Assembly (NCBI GenBank): GCA_028708425.1
Contig: JAQVYY010000003.1
Location: forward strand, 62,001-126,000
Length of the DNA stretch: 64,000 nucleotides
DNA from: Bacteroidales bacterium
GTDB taxonomy: Bacteria; Bacteroidota; Bacteroidia; Bacteroidales; Tenuifilaceae
Reading direction: 5' to 3'
In this document: positions 8,950-17,905 of the stretch, piece by piece
Position numbering within the stretch: the stretch's first letter is position 1
How the letters are laid out: each line of letters begins with the position of its first letter
The notes under the pieces: model-generated
Database searches by the model: none
What the model was told of the DNA's origin: nothing
What the model saw: the letters and a program-made list of their open reading frames with translations, nothing else
Translations under genes and position numbers: made by a program

Positions 8950-10182
8950 CTACTTGGTATAACAGAGAAAATATTTAGTTATCTCCTTTGAAAGCGTTTG
9001 AGCGTTTATCATTTCCGACGCTGACGTTATATCAACAAGGCTACCATTATTGTGTAAAATACTTATCGACTCTTCGGATAATTGGTAGGCCTTATTACTT
9101 ACCGACCCAGTAAAAACGAAATAATGGCTATATTTCTTTAATTCGGGATGCATTTTTATGAATAGGTCACGCTGTTGCTCCTCCTCCTGCTCACTAAACT
9201 CATTGTTCCGAAGCTCAACCTTAAAAAGTTTGCGTGATGTAATCATTTTTGCAAGTGTTGACAGAACCTTATCGGGGTGTACCTGCCACTGCTTAGCGGC
9301 CACCATAATGTCGGCATCATCAATACTAAGAAACTGCGATATAATATGGCTAGCGCTATCGGTATCACTAAGATTACTCTTTGTAACCGCATTGGAGAGA
9401 AAATATGAAAGAGGAGATGGGCATAATGGCTGCTGTCCCTGAGTTGAAAGTTCTCTGGCACGCTTAATGAGCTGAATTAAAAGCTTCTCGGCCGATACCA
9501 CCGTTTTGTGCAAGTAAACCTGCCAATACATTAGCCTACGAGCAATAATAAAGTTTTCGATGGAATAAATTCCCTTGACGTCAACCACCAAATTATCATC
9601 AACCACATTAAGCATTTTAATAATTCGGTCGGAACCAACCGTACCCTCGGTTACCCCAGTAAAAAAACTATCACGCCGTAAATAGTCGAGCCTATCAACA
9701 TCAAGCTGGCTTGAAACAAGTTGATGCAGAAACTTTTTGGGGTAGATTCCATCAAAAATTTGCATTGCCATTTCGAGGCGCCCGTCAAGTTGCCTGTTTA
9801 GGTCTCGCATTATGCTCTTCCCTATTACCTCATGATCGACCTGTACTAAGCTGTGCTCAAGCGAATGCGAGAAAGGCCCATGCCCAATATCATGCAGCAA
9901 AATGGCAGCCGAAGTTGCCTCAGCCTCTTCGGTTGAGATATGATGCCCCTTGGCTCGCAAAACATCAATGGCTAGCTCAATAAGGTACATAGCGCCCAGT
10001 GCATGTTGGAAACGTGTATGGTTAGCCCCAGGGTACACTAGGTAGGTAAGGCCAAGCTGCTTTATATGCCTAAGCCTTTGAAAATATGGGTGCTCAATAA
10101 TATCAAAAGCTAAAGGGTACGAAATATTAATAAATCCATACACTGGGTCATTAACTATTTTCTTCTTATTTGTTGGCAACAT
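8950..10182 (-). CDS. HD superfamily phosphohydrolase (dGTPase-related)
   Basis: A 410-residue protein of the HD-domain family related to dNTP triphosphohydrolases (COG1078 type). The metal-binding residues are visible: TRFQHALG with H60, LLHDIGHGPFSH with H97-D98 and H101, and the downstream DVDRLDYLRRDS with D161-D166. Members hydrolyse nucleotides, but substrates are known only for a few; I do not assign one. In Bacteroidota this gene commonly precedes lpxD, as here. Upstream, 80 bases away on the same strand, are two SiaC-like genes. Confidence 0.85.
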   Translation of the reverse strand: MLPTNKKKIVNDPVYGFINISYPLAFDIIEHPYFQRLRHIKQLGLTYLVYPGANHTRFQHALGAMYLIELAIDVLRAKGHHISTEEAEATSAAILLHDIGHGPFSHSLEHSLVQVDHEVIGKSIMRDLNRQLDGRLEMAMQIFDGIYPKKFLHQLVSSQLDVDRLDYLRRDSFFTGVTEGTVGSDRIIKMLNVVDDNLVVDVKGIYSIENFIIARRLMYWQVYLHKTVVSAEKLLIQLIKRARELSTQGQQPLCPSPLSYFLSNAVTKSNLSDTDSASHIISQFLSIDDADIMVAAKQWQVHPDKVLSTLAKMITSRKLFKVELRNNEFSEQEEEQQRDLFIKMHPELKKYSHYFVFTGSVSNKAYQLSEESISILHNNGSLVDITSASEMINAQTLSKEITKYFLCYTK

Positions 10183-10262
10183 GCACCCTAACTTTTGAAT
10201 ATAAAAGATTATCGACTGGCTTACAGAATGATACGTGGAAATAGATGCATAAGGAAAGGGGG

Positions 10263-10655
10263 TTAATCTGTGGCGTCCATCTCTATTAGGTTAAACTCAG
10301 CTTTGCCAATCAGCACCTTGTAATCGCTACCAGCAAAGTATATATCCTCATCATTCTCCTCGTAGTACCAATTTATAACTACCTTTTTCTCGGGTTGCGA
10401 TGCAATGGTTTCAACCTTCTTCATAATGTCGAAAAGCCTTTTTGATGAGCTTGTATTGAAGTATTCAAGTTTAAAAAAGACAGTGGTAGTATCCTTAGGC
10501 TCTTTCACATAGTTATCAATCCATGAAAGAATAGGGTAATAAAAATCGATTACATTCTCAGGTATTGAACGCCCCTCTATTCTAATTTCACCGATATCGG
10601 CATTCAGTAAGACGTAGGGAGTGGTTACTGCTTCTTTTAATTCAATTTTTTGCAT
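10263..10655 (-). CDS. SiaC family regulatory phosphoprotein (DUF1987), Thr-type
   Basis: 130 residues matching the SiaC/DUF1987 family: a STAS-like alpha/beta fold with GRSIPENVIDFYYPILSW at 28-45 and LEYFNTSSSKRLFDIM at 63-78, then an acidic WYYEENDEDI segment. In Pseudomonas aeruginosa, SiaC is phosphorylated by the kinase SiaB on Thr68 of an NTSS-like motif, and the unphosphorylated form activates the diguanylate cyclase SiaD. The equivalent residue here is T68. It is the second of a tandem pair, 22 bases after the longer paralog. No cyclase is in the window, so the output partner is unknown. Confidence 0.85.
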   Translation of the reverse strand: MQKIELKEAVTTPYVLLNADIGEIRIEGRSIPENVIDFYYPILSWIDNYVKEPKDTTTVFFKLEYFNTSSSKRLFDIMKKVETIASQPEKKVVINWYYEENDEDIYFAGSDYKVLIGKAEFNLIEMDATD

Positions 10656-10677
10656 CTCAGGGGTTATCAGTAAAAAA

Positions 10678-11196
10678 TTAGGATGTTTTCACATCTTCTT
10701 CTAAAACAATATAATCATCAAAATGACCATTACGAACAATGGCATCCCAATACCTAAAAGAAATTACGGCCTCGCTCCCTGTTTTCTTGCTTTTAATTCT
10801 AACTTTCTGCATTTTAACCTTTTCCATCTCCACCTCTTGGAATTGCAGAGGTATTGAAATGAGTGAGGCCAAGTCCTGACCTAACATGAGGATCGACTCG
10901 TCCTCCTCCTCATACTTCCATATTATCTCCACTTTATTTCCGTGGGCAGCGCAGGTATCGAGTTGCTTCATTATTTCGCTCAGGTATTTGTTTGAACTAC
11001 TATTGGTATATTCTAAGAATATGACAGCTTTAGTTAACTCGGCTGGGGCTTTAATGTATTGTTCTACCCAATCAACTAGCGGTTGCCAAAAAGAAAACAC
11101 ATCTTCGGTTATTGAACGACCCTCGATTTCAAGTAAACCTTGTTCAGAAAAATTTATATAAGGACAATCGGAAGTTTTATCTACAAGTATTCCCAT
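10678..11196 (-). CDS. SiaC family regulatory phosphoprotein (DUF1987) with C-terminal extension
   Basis: 172 residues. The SiaC core spans about 1-120, with GRSITEDVFSFWQPLVDW at 27-44 and LEYTNSSSNKYLSEIM at 61-76, where serine 66 replaces the phospho-threonine of the model protein. WKYEEEDESIL follows. A further 45 or so residues, basic then acidic (KVKMQKVRIKSKKTG... FDDYIVLEEDVKTS), are not present in the other three paralogs of this window. Tandem with the Thr-type paralog downstream. Likely a partner-switch protein controlled by a SiaB-like kinase such as the one at 17354; this is inference. Confidence 0.8.
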   Translation of the reverse strand: MGILVDKTSDCPYINFSEQGLLEIEGRSITEDVFSFWQPLVDWVEQYIKAPAELTKAVIFLEYTNSSSNKYLSEIMKQLDTCAAHGNKVEIIWKYEEEDESILMLGQDLASLISIPLQFQEVEMEKVKMQKVRIKSKKTGSEAVISFRYWDAIVRNGHFDDYIVLEEDVKTS

Positions 11197-11276
11197 AGCT
11201 TAACTTTTTGTAACTGGGGTTCGATTTTTATTTATGATTATTGATAAAAAAATACCGTTTTTTTGTTTTAACCTTC

Positions 11277-11284
11277 CAAAATTA
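11277..11284 (-). promoter_or_regulatory. Candidate -7 element for the tandem siaC-like genes
   Basis: Reads TAATTTTG on the minus strand, 80 bases before the start of the 172-aa SiaC-like gene, in the 131-base gap after the flippase gene. Fits TAnnTTTG; no convincing -33 box. Confidence 0.3.
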
Positions 11285-11327
11285 AACAAAAAAATGCGAA
11301 TAAACAATATCGATTACACCAAATAAT

Positions 11328-12773
11328 TTACGCCCCGTCTCTATTCAAAAACAAGGAAATCAAATCCTTTATGCTAATCAGTTTTACTAAAAATGCCGTG
11401 AATATACTAACTGCCAATACTATTGCTGCTCCAACTATCCAATTAACATTGAATTGGCTAACCATAAAATAGCTCAAACACGTTACACCAACGAGTAATA
11501 TGAATTTTACCATCTCGGTTTTCACAATTCTTAGCTTAAATGTTTTTATGGCAACCCCTAACTGCAACAGCGAAACAATAGCCTGTGTAATAAGGCTTGC
11601 TGCTGCTGCACCAAGGGCATAATACCTAGGTATAAATATTACGTTAAGCACTATATTTACGCCAACGCCTATTAGAGCGATAATATTTAGCGTGTAAAGG
11701 CTCCCGTTTGCAGTTAACAGTGTACCAAAAATGTATGAAGTTGAAACAAATACAAAGCACACCATTAGGGTGGCAAAAATAGTTGATGACTCGGCTGCAT
11801 GGTTAACATACAGCAGCTCCATTATTGGATCGCGGTAAAAGATGCAAACCAACGAAAAAACGATTGATGCAGCCAACAATAGCTTAACCGAAAAACCCAG
11901 TAGTGACATAATTTGATCATCCTGTTTAAGCATACGCGAAAATATGGGGAGCAACAGCGAAGAGAATAGGAATGGTACCATGGTACTTACGTCTAACAAA
12001 CGGAACGCCTGAGCGTAAATACCAGCATGAAAATTTCCGTTGGGAAGCAAGCGCTCAATCATTACGGAGTCGACCCTAAAATGAAACGACATAAGCAGTA
12101 CTAACAATGCGTATGGATAGCTTTGCTTTAATATTGAAACAAGGAATACTCGATTTAATCTGGGAGCGAAAACTTTAACTTTCCGCACCACAACAACCAA
12201 GGAAATCGTTGTTGTAATTAAATAGGCAATGGTTTGGGCGTAAATAAACCACTCAATTCTAAACCTACTACGCATGGGACCCCAAAGCAAAACACCACAC
12301 AATATTATCATAAAAAACCGGTCGGCTACCGAAAGGATGCTATCGGTTTTAAAAAGCTGTAGCCCACTAATGTTACTTCTTAAGTATAGTATAAAACTCG
12401 CTAAAAACTGATTAACCACAAGTACCAGAAGCATTCCTAGCTGCCGCTGCGTGTATCCTAAAAAGTAGGCTGCCGTAATACTAATTATAAAATAGCCTAT
12501 TGCCATTAAAAGTTTTATACCCACTAAATTTGAAAGGTAACGAGGTAGTAGCTGGGGATGCTGGCTAATTGCCCGGTTATTGAAATTTGTGAGACCAAAA
12601 TCGAGGAAAATATTGAACAGCAAGGAGAGGTTGAATAGAGCAAAAAAGAGCCCATACTCGCTGGCTCCAACTAGGTTCTGAACGGCTCTATCTATACCAA
12701 AAACCCAGAAAGGCTTTATTGCCAGGTTTAGAACAAGAAGTAAAATAAGATTTACTGCAAATTTACGTTTCAA
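11328..12773 (-). CDS. Polysaccharide/oligosaccharide flippase (Wzx-like, MOP superfamily)
   Basis: 481 residues, almost entirely hydrophobic, with about 12-14 predicted membrane helices, basic loops and the layout of the polysaccharide-specific transport family. The N-terminus (LILLLVLNLAIKPFWVFGI) and the FALFNLSLLFNIFLDFGLTNF region are typical of Bacteroidota flippases annotated as oligosaccharide flippase proteins. It would move lipid-linked sugar units across the inner membrane for surface polysaccharide. The divergent neighbour is a glycosyltransferase, consistent with one polysaccharide function. Substrate unknown. Confidence 0.85.
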   Translation of the reverse strand: MKRKFAVNLILLLVLNLAIKPFWVFGIDRAVQNLVGASEYGLFFALFNLSLLFNIFLDFGLTNFNNRAISQHPQLLPRYLSNLVGIKLLMAIGYFIISITAAYFLGYTQRQLGMLLVLVVNQFLASFILYLRSNISGLQLFKTDSILSVADRFFMIILCGVLLWGPMRSRFRIEWFIYAQTIAYLITTTISLVVVVRKVKVFAPRLNRVFLVSILKQSYPYALLVLLMSFHFRVDSVMIERLLPNGNFHAGIYAQAFRLLDVSTMVPFLFSSLLLPIFSRMLKQDDQIMSLLGFSVKLLLAASIVFSLVCIFYRDPIMELLYVNHAAESSTIFATLMVCFVFVSTSYIFGTLLTANGSLYTLNIIALIGVGVNIVLNVIFIPRYYALGAAAASLITQAIVSLLQLGVAIKTFKLRIVKTEMVKFILLVGVTCLSYFMVSQFNVNWIVGAAIVLAVSIFTAFLVKLISIKDLISLFLNRDGA

Positions 12774-12881
12774 TATTGTTGGCTGCTTTTAATTTGTTCT
12801 AAGGGTAAAATATAATTTTTCGTAAAATTAGTGAATGGTTTGCATAAAATTATGCTATTTTGCCTTCAAAAAATAAACTCA

Positions 12882-14009
12882 ATGAAAATTGCTGTAAATA
12901 CACGACTCCTCATTAAAGATAAACTCGAGGGAATAGGCTGGTTTACATACGAAACCATGCGAAGAATTACGAAAAATCACCCTGAGCACCAATTCTACTT
13001 TTTATTTGACCGCAAACCCGACCCACATTTTATCTTTTCGCAGAATATAACACCAATCGTGCTGAACCCTCAGGCACGTCATCCGTTTTTATGGTACATT
13101 TGGTTTGAAATATCGGTACATCGATTTTTAAAAAGAAACAGTATCGACCTCTTCGTATCGTCCGACGGTTTTATTCCATTAAAGAGCAAAATTCCCTCGG
13201 TTAATGTAATTCACGACATAAACTTTCAGCATTATCCGAAAGGTATTCCATTGTTAACCAGGCACTACTACAAACATTTCTTTCCACGATATGCAAAAAA
13301 GGCTACAAAAATTGTAACCGTAAGCCAGTACTCCAAAAACGATATATGCAAAAGTTTTAACGTGCCCCCCAACAAAATAACCGTTGCCTACAACGGAGCC
13401 AACCTAACCTACACCCCCGTTGCTATAAATGAAATGCAACAGTGCAGAAATGAAATAACTAATGGGAAACCCTACTTCGTTTTTGTTGGTGCACTCAATC
13501 CACGAAAAAATATACCTCGGCTAATAGACGCTTTTGGCCTGTTCTTAAAAACAAGCAGCCTCGATTTTTACATGGTTATCGTTGGCAAGCCTATGTTTCT
13601 TAATAAGGACATAGAAAACGCTTTAACCCGACTAGAAGAACGAAGTAGGGTTGTATTTACTGGTAGGCTCCCGGTTAACAAGCTCCGAGAAGTGCTTGGT
13701 AGCGCATGTGCGCTAACCTATATCCCCTACTTTGAAGGATTCGGAATCCCTCTGGTTGAAGCAATGCGTTGCCACATCCCCATTATTGCATCGAACAAAA
13801 CATCAATCCCCGAGGTAGTTGGTGATGCAGCATATTTAGTTGATCCATTTAACATCACATCGGTTGCCAACGCAATGCATCAAGTAGCGACCAACCCAGA
13901 ACTACAACGAACCCTCTCAGCAAAATCGGCTAAGCGAAAAGAACTCTTTTCGTGGAATAAAACCGCAGAAATTTTATACCAAACAATGAGCAAAATAATT
14001 GAAACCTGA
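12882..14009 (+). CDS. Glycosyltransferase family 4 (GT-B fold)
   Basis: From the preferred ATG at 12882 the protein has 375 residues; an in-frame ATG at 12831 would add 17 residues that look non-native. N-terminal [19 protein letters not shown] and C-terminal [17 protein letters not shown], followed by [19 protein letters not shown], are the acceptor- and nucleotide-sugar-binding signatures (the E-x7-E motif) of GT4 retaining transferases. Also present is [19 protein letters not shown]. Acts on the cytoplasmic face in polysaccharide or lipopolysaccharide assembly; sugar specificity cannot be read. Divergent from the flippase; the downstream rnhB follows 10 bases after the stop. Confidence 0.88.
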   Translation: MKIAVNTRLLIKDKLEGIGWFTYETMRRITKNHPEHQFYFLFDRKPDPHFIFSQNITPIVLNPQARHPFLWYIWFEISVHRFLKRNSIDLFVSSDGFIPLKSKIPSVNVIHDINFQHYPKGIPLLTRHYYKHFFPRYAKKATKIVTVSQYSKNDICKSFNVPPNKITVAYNGANLTYTPVAINEMQQCRNEITNGKPYFVFVGALNPRKNIPRLIDAFGLFLKTSSLDFYMVIVGKPMFLNKDIENALTRLEERSRVVFTGRLPVNKLREVLGSACALTYIPYFEGFGIPLVEAMRCHIPIIASNKTSIPEVVGDAAYLVDPFNITSVANAMHQVATNPELQRTLSAKSAKRKELFSWNKTAEILYQTMSKIIET

Positions 14010-14019
14010 GGGTCGTAAG

Positions 14020-14607
14020 ATGCTTAAACCATACTATAGCAACGAAACTTTTGAGGCCGGTTGCGATGAGGCAGGACGCGGGTGCCTAGCAGGCCCGGTG
14101 GTTGCTGCAGCCGCTATTTTACCGAAGAACTACCAAAATTCAACGCTTAACGATTCTAAACAGCTAACGCTAAAACAACGGTTGATCCTTCGTGAAGAGA
14201 TTGAAGGAAAAGCAGTAACCTATGCAATAGGTATCGTTTCGCCCCAAGAAATTGACCAAATTAACATACTTAACGCCTCAATACTTGCTATGCATAAAGC
14301 CATTGAGGGGTTGAAAGCAGAGCCGAAATTTCTAATAATTGACGGGAATCGATTTAAGCCATTTAGGAATATTCCTTACCAATGTATAGTGAAAGGCGAC
14401 TCGAAATACCTCAGCATTGCTGCGGCCTCGGTACTTGCAAAAACCTACCGCGACGAGATTATGGAAAACCTTTCGCACAACTACCCCATGTACCATTGGG
14501 GAAAAAATAAGGGATACCCTACCCGCGAACATCGGCAAGCTATAACTAAGTTCGGGATAAGCCCCTACCACAGACTATCGTTTAAGCATACAAAACCCGA
14601 GGGGTAA
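14020..14607 (+). CDS. rnhB: Ribonuclease HII
   Basis: Cleaves RNA in RNA-DNA hybrids and initiates ribonucleotide excision from DNA. From the ATG at 14020 it has 195 residues; a TTG seven codons upstream overlaps the previous gene and is less likely. Metal-binding residues are all visible: D16 and E17 in GCDEAGRG, D108 in LIIDGN and D127 in [21 protein letters not shown]. The C-terminal GYPTREH and SPYHRLSF are also conserved. It lies directly after the glycosyltransferase, probably by chance of operon packing. Confidence 0.95.
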   Translation: MLKPYYSNETFEAGCDEAGRGCLAGPVVAAAAILPKNYQNSTLNDSKQLTLKQRLILREEIEGKAVTYAIGIVSPQEIDQINILNASILAMHKAIEGLKAEPKFLIIDGNRFKPFRNIPYQCIVKGDSKYLSIAAASVLAKTYRDEIMENLSHNYPMYHWGKNKGYPTREHRQAITKFGISPYHRLSFKHTKPEG

Positions 14608-14729
14608 ATCCTTTTTAGGGCACAGAAAATTTTAATTAGCTGTACCTTTAAACCGTTTATAAAAAACACTATCGAACCCATAGCAAACAGTTCATTTTTT
14701 AAATACTAAACTCATCAAATTAAAACCAA

Positions 14730-16880
14730 ATGAAACGAATCAAAATTTTTCTCCTGGGACTTCTCCTAGTTCTAGCCTCAACGGCAAAAGCCGATGAGGG
14801 AATGTGGCTATTGCCACTTCTTCAGAAGTACAACATCGGAACCATGCAATCCATGGGACTCGAACTTAGCGCTGACGATATTTACAGCATTAACAACGGC
14901 AGTATTAAAGATGCCATCGTTATTTTTGGTGGTGGTTGCACGGGCGAAATCATTTCGGACAAAGGCCTGCTGCTTACCAATCATCACTGCGGATACGGTG
15001 CCATACAAAGCCATAGCAGCACAGAGCACGACTACCTAAAAGACGGTTTTTGGGCAATGAACCTAGATGAAGAGCTACCTACACCTGGCCTATCGGTTAC
15101 CTTTTTGGTTAGCATTGAAGAGGTTACCAAAGAGGTTACTAAAAAGGTGAAAAGCAAAATGACTGAGGAAGAGAGATCCGAAACAATTCAAAAAGCAGCT
15201 AAGAAAATTGAGGAGGAAGCAGGCGAGGGTAATCACTACCGTGCATCGGTTAGAAATTTTTATGGTGGAAACAAGTATTACCTCCTGGTTTACGAAATAT
15301 TTACTGATGTTCGCATGGTAGGTGCCCCTCCATCATCAATTGGCAAATTTGGTGCCGATAGCGATAACTGGATGTGGCCTCGCCATACAGGCGACTTCGC
15401 AATTTTTAGGGTTTATGCTGATAAGGACAACAAGCCTGCCGACTACTCGCCCGATAACCAACCATACACCCCCAAGCATCACCTACCCATTTCGCTTAAA
15501 GGTATTGAAAAAAACGACTTTGCCATGATAATGGGTTACCCCGGTGGCACCACTCGCTATATGACATCGTGGGAAGTTGATGAAACCGAAAAAATTACCA
15601 ATGCTCAGCGCTCATTCATTAGGGGTATTCGTCAGGAGATAATACTAGAAGACATGCTTGCCAGCGATGAGATTCGCATTAAGTACGCATCTAAATACTC
15701 GGGCAGCAGTAACTACTGGAAATTCTCAATTGGCCAAAATCAATCTCTTAAGAGGTTGAAAATTAAAGAGGGTAAACAGGCAGAACAAGAAAAATTCACC
15801 AAATGGGTAAACCAAAACAGGAAACGAACCAAAACCTATGGCGAAGCGCTTAATCTAATAGAAACTGCTATAGAAGGTCGTCGCGACTATATGTATGCTA
15901 ACCTATACCTTAGCGAAACGATGCTAAGAGGAACCGAAATTATTTCATTTGCCTTACGCGCCAACGGTTTAGCTAAAGTGCTAGAAAAAGGTGATGCCGA
16001 AGAGATAGAAAAACAGGGTGAAGAATTAAAAGAATCCGCAAGAGGGTTCTACAAAAACTACAATGCCCCAACCGACCGCAAGGTTGCCAAGGCAATGTTT
16101 AAACTTTATGCCGATAAGGTTAAGGAAGAGTTCCACCCCTCTATTTTTGCAACAGTTTACGATGAGTTCAACGGTGAATTCAATGAATTTATTGACAATA
16201 TGTTCGACAATTCAATGTTTGTTGATTCGGCTAAACTTTGGAAATTCCTAGATAACCCAACAGCAGAAGAAATTAATAACGACCCCGCTTTTGCAGCATC
16301 AACATCTATAATAAACGAGTACAGAGAAATTAAGGGCAATTTAAAAGAATTTAATGAAAAGTTCAGCAAGGGTCACAGGCTTTACGTTGCAGGAATTATG
16401 GAAATGAACGATGGGCAACCCATGTATCCCGATGCAAACTTTACCATGAGGCTAACCTACGGCAAGGTGCTTGATTACTATCCACGCGATGCTGTACATT
16501 ACAACTACTACACCACCCTAAACGGGGTTATGGAAAAAGAGGATCCTGACAACTGGGAATTTGTTGTTCCCGAGAAGCTTAAGGAGCTCTACCATAATAA
16601 AGATTACGGCCAGTATGCAACAAAAGATGGCGATATGCCCTTAAACTTCATATCCAATAACGATATTACAGGAGGAAACTCGGGCAGCCCGGTTATCAAT
16701 GGAAAAGGGGAGCTTATTGGCACAGCATTCGATGGAAACTGGGAAGCCATGAGTGGCGACATAGTTTTTGAAAACAAGCTACAGCGTTGCATTAACGTTG
16801 ATATAAGGTACACCCTATTTATTATTGATAAATACGCAGGAGCAAAGCATTTAATAGACGAAATGACAATTGTTAAATAA
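14730..16880 (+). CDS. S46 family dipeptidyl-peptidase (DPP7-like)
   Basis: Periplasmic serine peptidase releasing dipeptides from the N-terminus of oligopeptides, central to peptide use in Bacteroidota. The signal peptide covers residues 1-21 (cleavage after AKA). The chymotrypsin-like catalytic parts are LLTNHHCGYG with H86, an Asp in the mid region, and GGNSGSPV with S651. Total length 716 is typical. In characterised members the residue after FD in FDxNWE sets P1 preference: Gly in DPP7 (hydrophobic), Arg in DPP11 (acidic). This protein reads TAFDGNWEAMSGDI (G669), so a DPP7-like preference is inferred. A strong terminator follows. Confidence 0.93.
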   Translation: MKRIKIFLLGLLLVLASTAKADEGMWLLPLLQKYNIGTMQSMGLELSADDIYSINNGSIKDAIVIFGGGCTGEIISDKGLLLTNHHCGYGAIQSHSSTEHDYLKDGFWAMNLDEELPTPGLSVTFLVSIEEVTKEVTKKVKSKMTEEERSETIQKAAKKIEEEAGEGNHYRASVRNFYGGNKYYLLVYEIFTDVRMVGAPPSSIGKFGADSDNWMWPRHTGDFAIFRVYADKDNKPADYSPDNQPYTPKHHLPISLKGIEKNDFAMIMGYPGGTTRYMTSWEVDETEKITNAQRSFIRGIRQEIILEDMLASDEIRIKYASKYSGSSNYWKFSIGQNQSLKRLKIKEGKQAEQEKFTKWVNQNRKRTKTYGEALNLIETAIEGRRDYMYANLYLSETMLRGTEIISFALRANGLAKVLEKGDAEEIEKQGEELKESARGFYKNYNAPTDRKVAKAMFKLYADKVKEEFHPSIFATVYDEFNGEFNEFIDNMFDNSMFVDSAKLWKFLDNPTAEEINNDPAFAASTSIINEYREIKGNLKEFNEKFSKGHRLYVAGIMEMNDGQPMYPDANFTMRLTYGKVLDYYPRDAVHYNYYTTLNGVMEKEDPDNWEFVVPEKLKELYHNKDYGQYATKDGDMPLNFISNNDITGGNSGSPVINGKGELIGTAFDGNWEAMSGDIVFENKLQRCINVDIRYTLFIIDKYAGAKHLIDEMTIVK

Positions 16881-16906
16881 CCAGTTTAGCTAATTTGAAG
16901 TATCCG

Positions 16907-16938
16907 AAAGGGCGTGGCAGTTTGCCCCGCCCTTTTAG
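16907..16938 (+). terminator. Rho-independent terminator of the S46 peptidase gene
   Basis: AAAGGGCG-t-GGCA pairs with TGCC-c-CGCCCTTT around a GTT loop, followed by a short T run. It lies 26 bases after the stop codon. Confidence 0.85.
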
Positions 16939-16939
16939 T

Positions 16940-16994
16940 TTAACCCCAGTTATTCATTCGAACAATTATTGTAACCGACAGCGACTTTTTCTCG
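16940..16994 (-). repeat. Degenerate end of the palindromic element, copy C
   Basis: Starts TTAACCCCAGTTATTCATTCG, the 3' end of the element in inverted orientation, then decays within about 50 bp (ATTATTGTAACC, then GACAGCGA). Only the terminal third is recognisable. Confidence 0.6.
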
Positions 16995-17030
16995 CTATCA
17001 TTTTTTTAAGCTAGAAATACTATTCCAATT

Positions 17031-17235
17031 CATTGGTGTCCGGTTAATATTTATAGATTCCTCCCTACGCTCGGAATGACAGGGCGTTGAGTTGTATTTG
17101 GGAGGGGAGGGCTTGGCTAGCGGCTACGCCGCTAGCCAAGCCCTCCCCTAAAAACTAAACATTTGTCATTCAATGCGAAACGCAGTGAAGCGAAGAATCT
17201 ATAATGTTTATCTTTGTTTTTATCGGACAATAGTG
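17031..17235. mobile_element. MITE-like element with nested inverted repeats and 9-bp flanking direct repeat
   Basis: Non-coding, about 205 bp. ATTCCAATT occurs as a direct repeat on both sides (17022-17030 and 17236-17244). The ends are imperfect inverted repeats that share TGTCCG (17037-17042 and its complement CGGACA at 17224-17229). Inside lie a second inverted pair (ATAGATTC...GAATGACA) and a perfect 21-bp central stem with a TAC loop at 17104-17148, read as GGGGAGGGCTTGGCTAGC and its complement. It lacks a transposase, so it would need one in trans. This fills most of the 473-base gap between the S46 peptidase and siaB genes. Confidence 0.7.
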
Positions 17236-17285
17236 ATTCCAATTAATAGTTTTTACAGATAAAATCTATGAAATAATTATTGCCC

Positions 17286-17315
17286 TTTGTTTTTAAAAAA
17301 AAAGTGATACATTTG
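17286..17315 (+). promoter_or_regulatory. Promoter of the siaB-siaC operon
   Basis: TTTG at 17286-17289, an 18-base spacer, then TACATTTG at 17308-17315. This matches both boxes of the Bacteroidota housekeeping promoter (TTTG, about 19 bases, TAnnTTTG). The siaB start is 38 bases downstream. Confidence 0.65.
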
Positions 17316-17353
17316 TAATAACCTAGTTACAAAATAAATGGGTTTAATGTCTC

Positions 17354-17893
17354 ATGAAAATCGATAGTAATCCGAAAGCCCCCTTAAAAGTGGTACAACA
17401 AAAAAATATCCTAGCACATTTTGGCCCTTTAAGCTATGAAGAAATTGGGGTGTTGCTAAATCGTATGACTGCATATGTTGATAAGCAAGGCATGTCCATT
17501 ACCATTAAAAAAAAGGTATACTCGGCTATGGTTGAAAGCCTTGAAAATATATACAAACATCAGGATATAATAAGCGGTAACAGCGAATATCACCCCAAAT
17601 TTTCGCTTCTTTTAAACAACAACGAATTTTCTCTCTTTGTCTCAAACAGCTTATTAAATACTAAAATTAAGCCCCTCAAAGAAAAACTCGACCGTGTAAA
17701 CTCGCTTAACAAGGAAGGCTTAAAAGAGCTATATAAGCTCACCATTCTAAGTGGCGATGTTTCGCTTAAAGGGGGTGCTGGTTTGGGCATAATAAACATT
17801 GCTAAGGTCTCTGAAAATAAGATTAACTATAAATTTGAAACAATTAACGACCAATATTCATATTTTACAATTAACGTAAGAATCTCTTGTTAA
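17354..17893 (+). CDS. SiaB family protein kinase (DUF6272, GHKL-like)
   Basis: 179 residues resembling SiaB, the histidine-kinase-fold serine/threonine kinase that phosphorylates SiaC. The N-box-like SAMVESLENIYKHQ at 57-70 and the glycine-rich ATP-lid motif KGGAGLGIINIAK at 139-151 are the key features. The middle part (FSLLLNNNEFSLFVSNSL) is a beta sheet of the GHKL fold. It has no sensor or transmembrane part, so input must come through partners. It is 12 bases upstream of a siaC-like gene, as expected for an enzyme-substrate pair. In Pseudomonas the four-gene siaABCD operon also holds a PP2C phosphatase and a diguanylate cyclase, both missing here. Confidence 0.82.
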   Translation: MKIDSNPKAPLKVVQQKNILAHFGPLSYEEIGVLLNRMTAYVDKQGMSITIKKKVYSAMVESLENIYKHQDIISGNSEYHPKFSLLLNNNEFSLFVSNSLLNTKIKPLKEKLDRVNSLNKEGLKELYKLTILSGDVSLKGGAGLGIINIAKVSENKINYKFETINDQYSYFTINVRISC

Positions 17894-17905
17894 ATAATAA
17901 GTTCA

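Noticed and set aside
16881..17353. Small RNA or tRNA gene in the 473-base gap
   Set aside because: No cloverleaf is visible; the structure is explained by a terminator, a repeat fragment and the MITE-like element.
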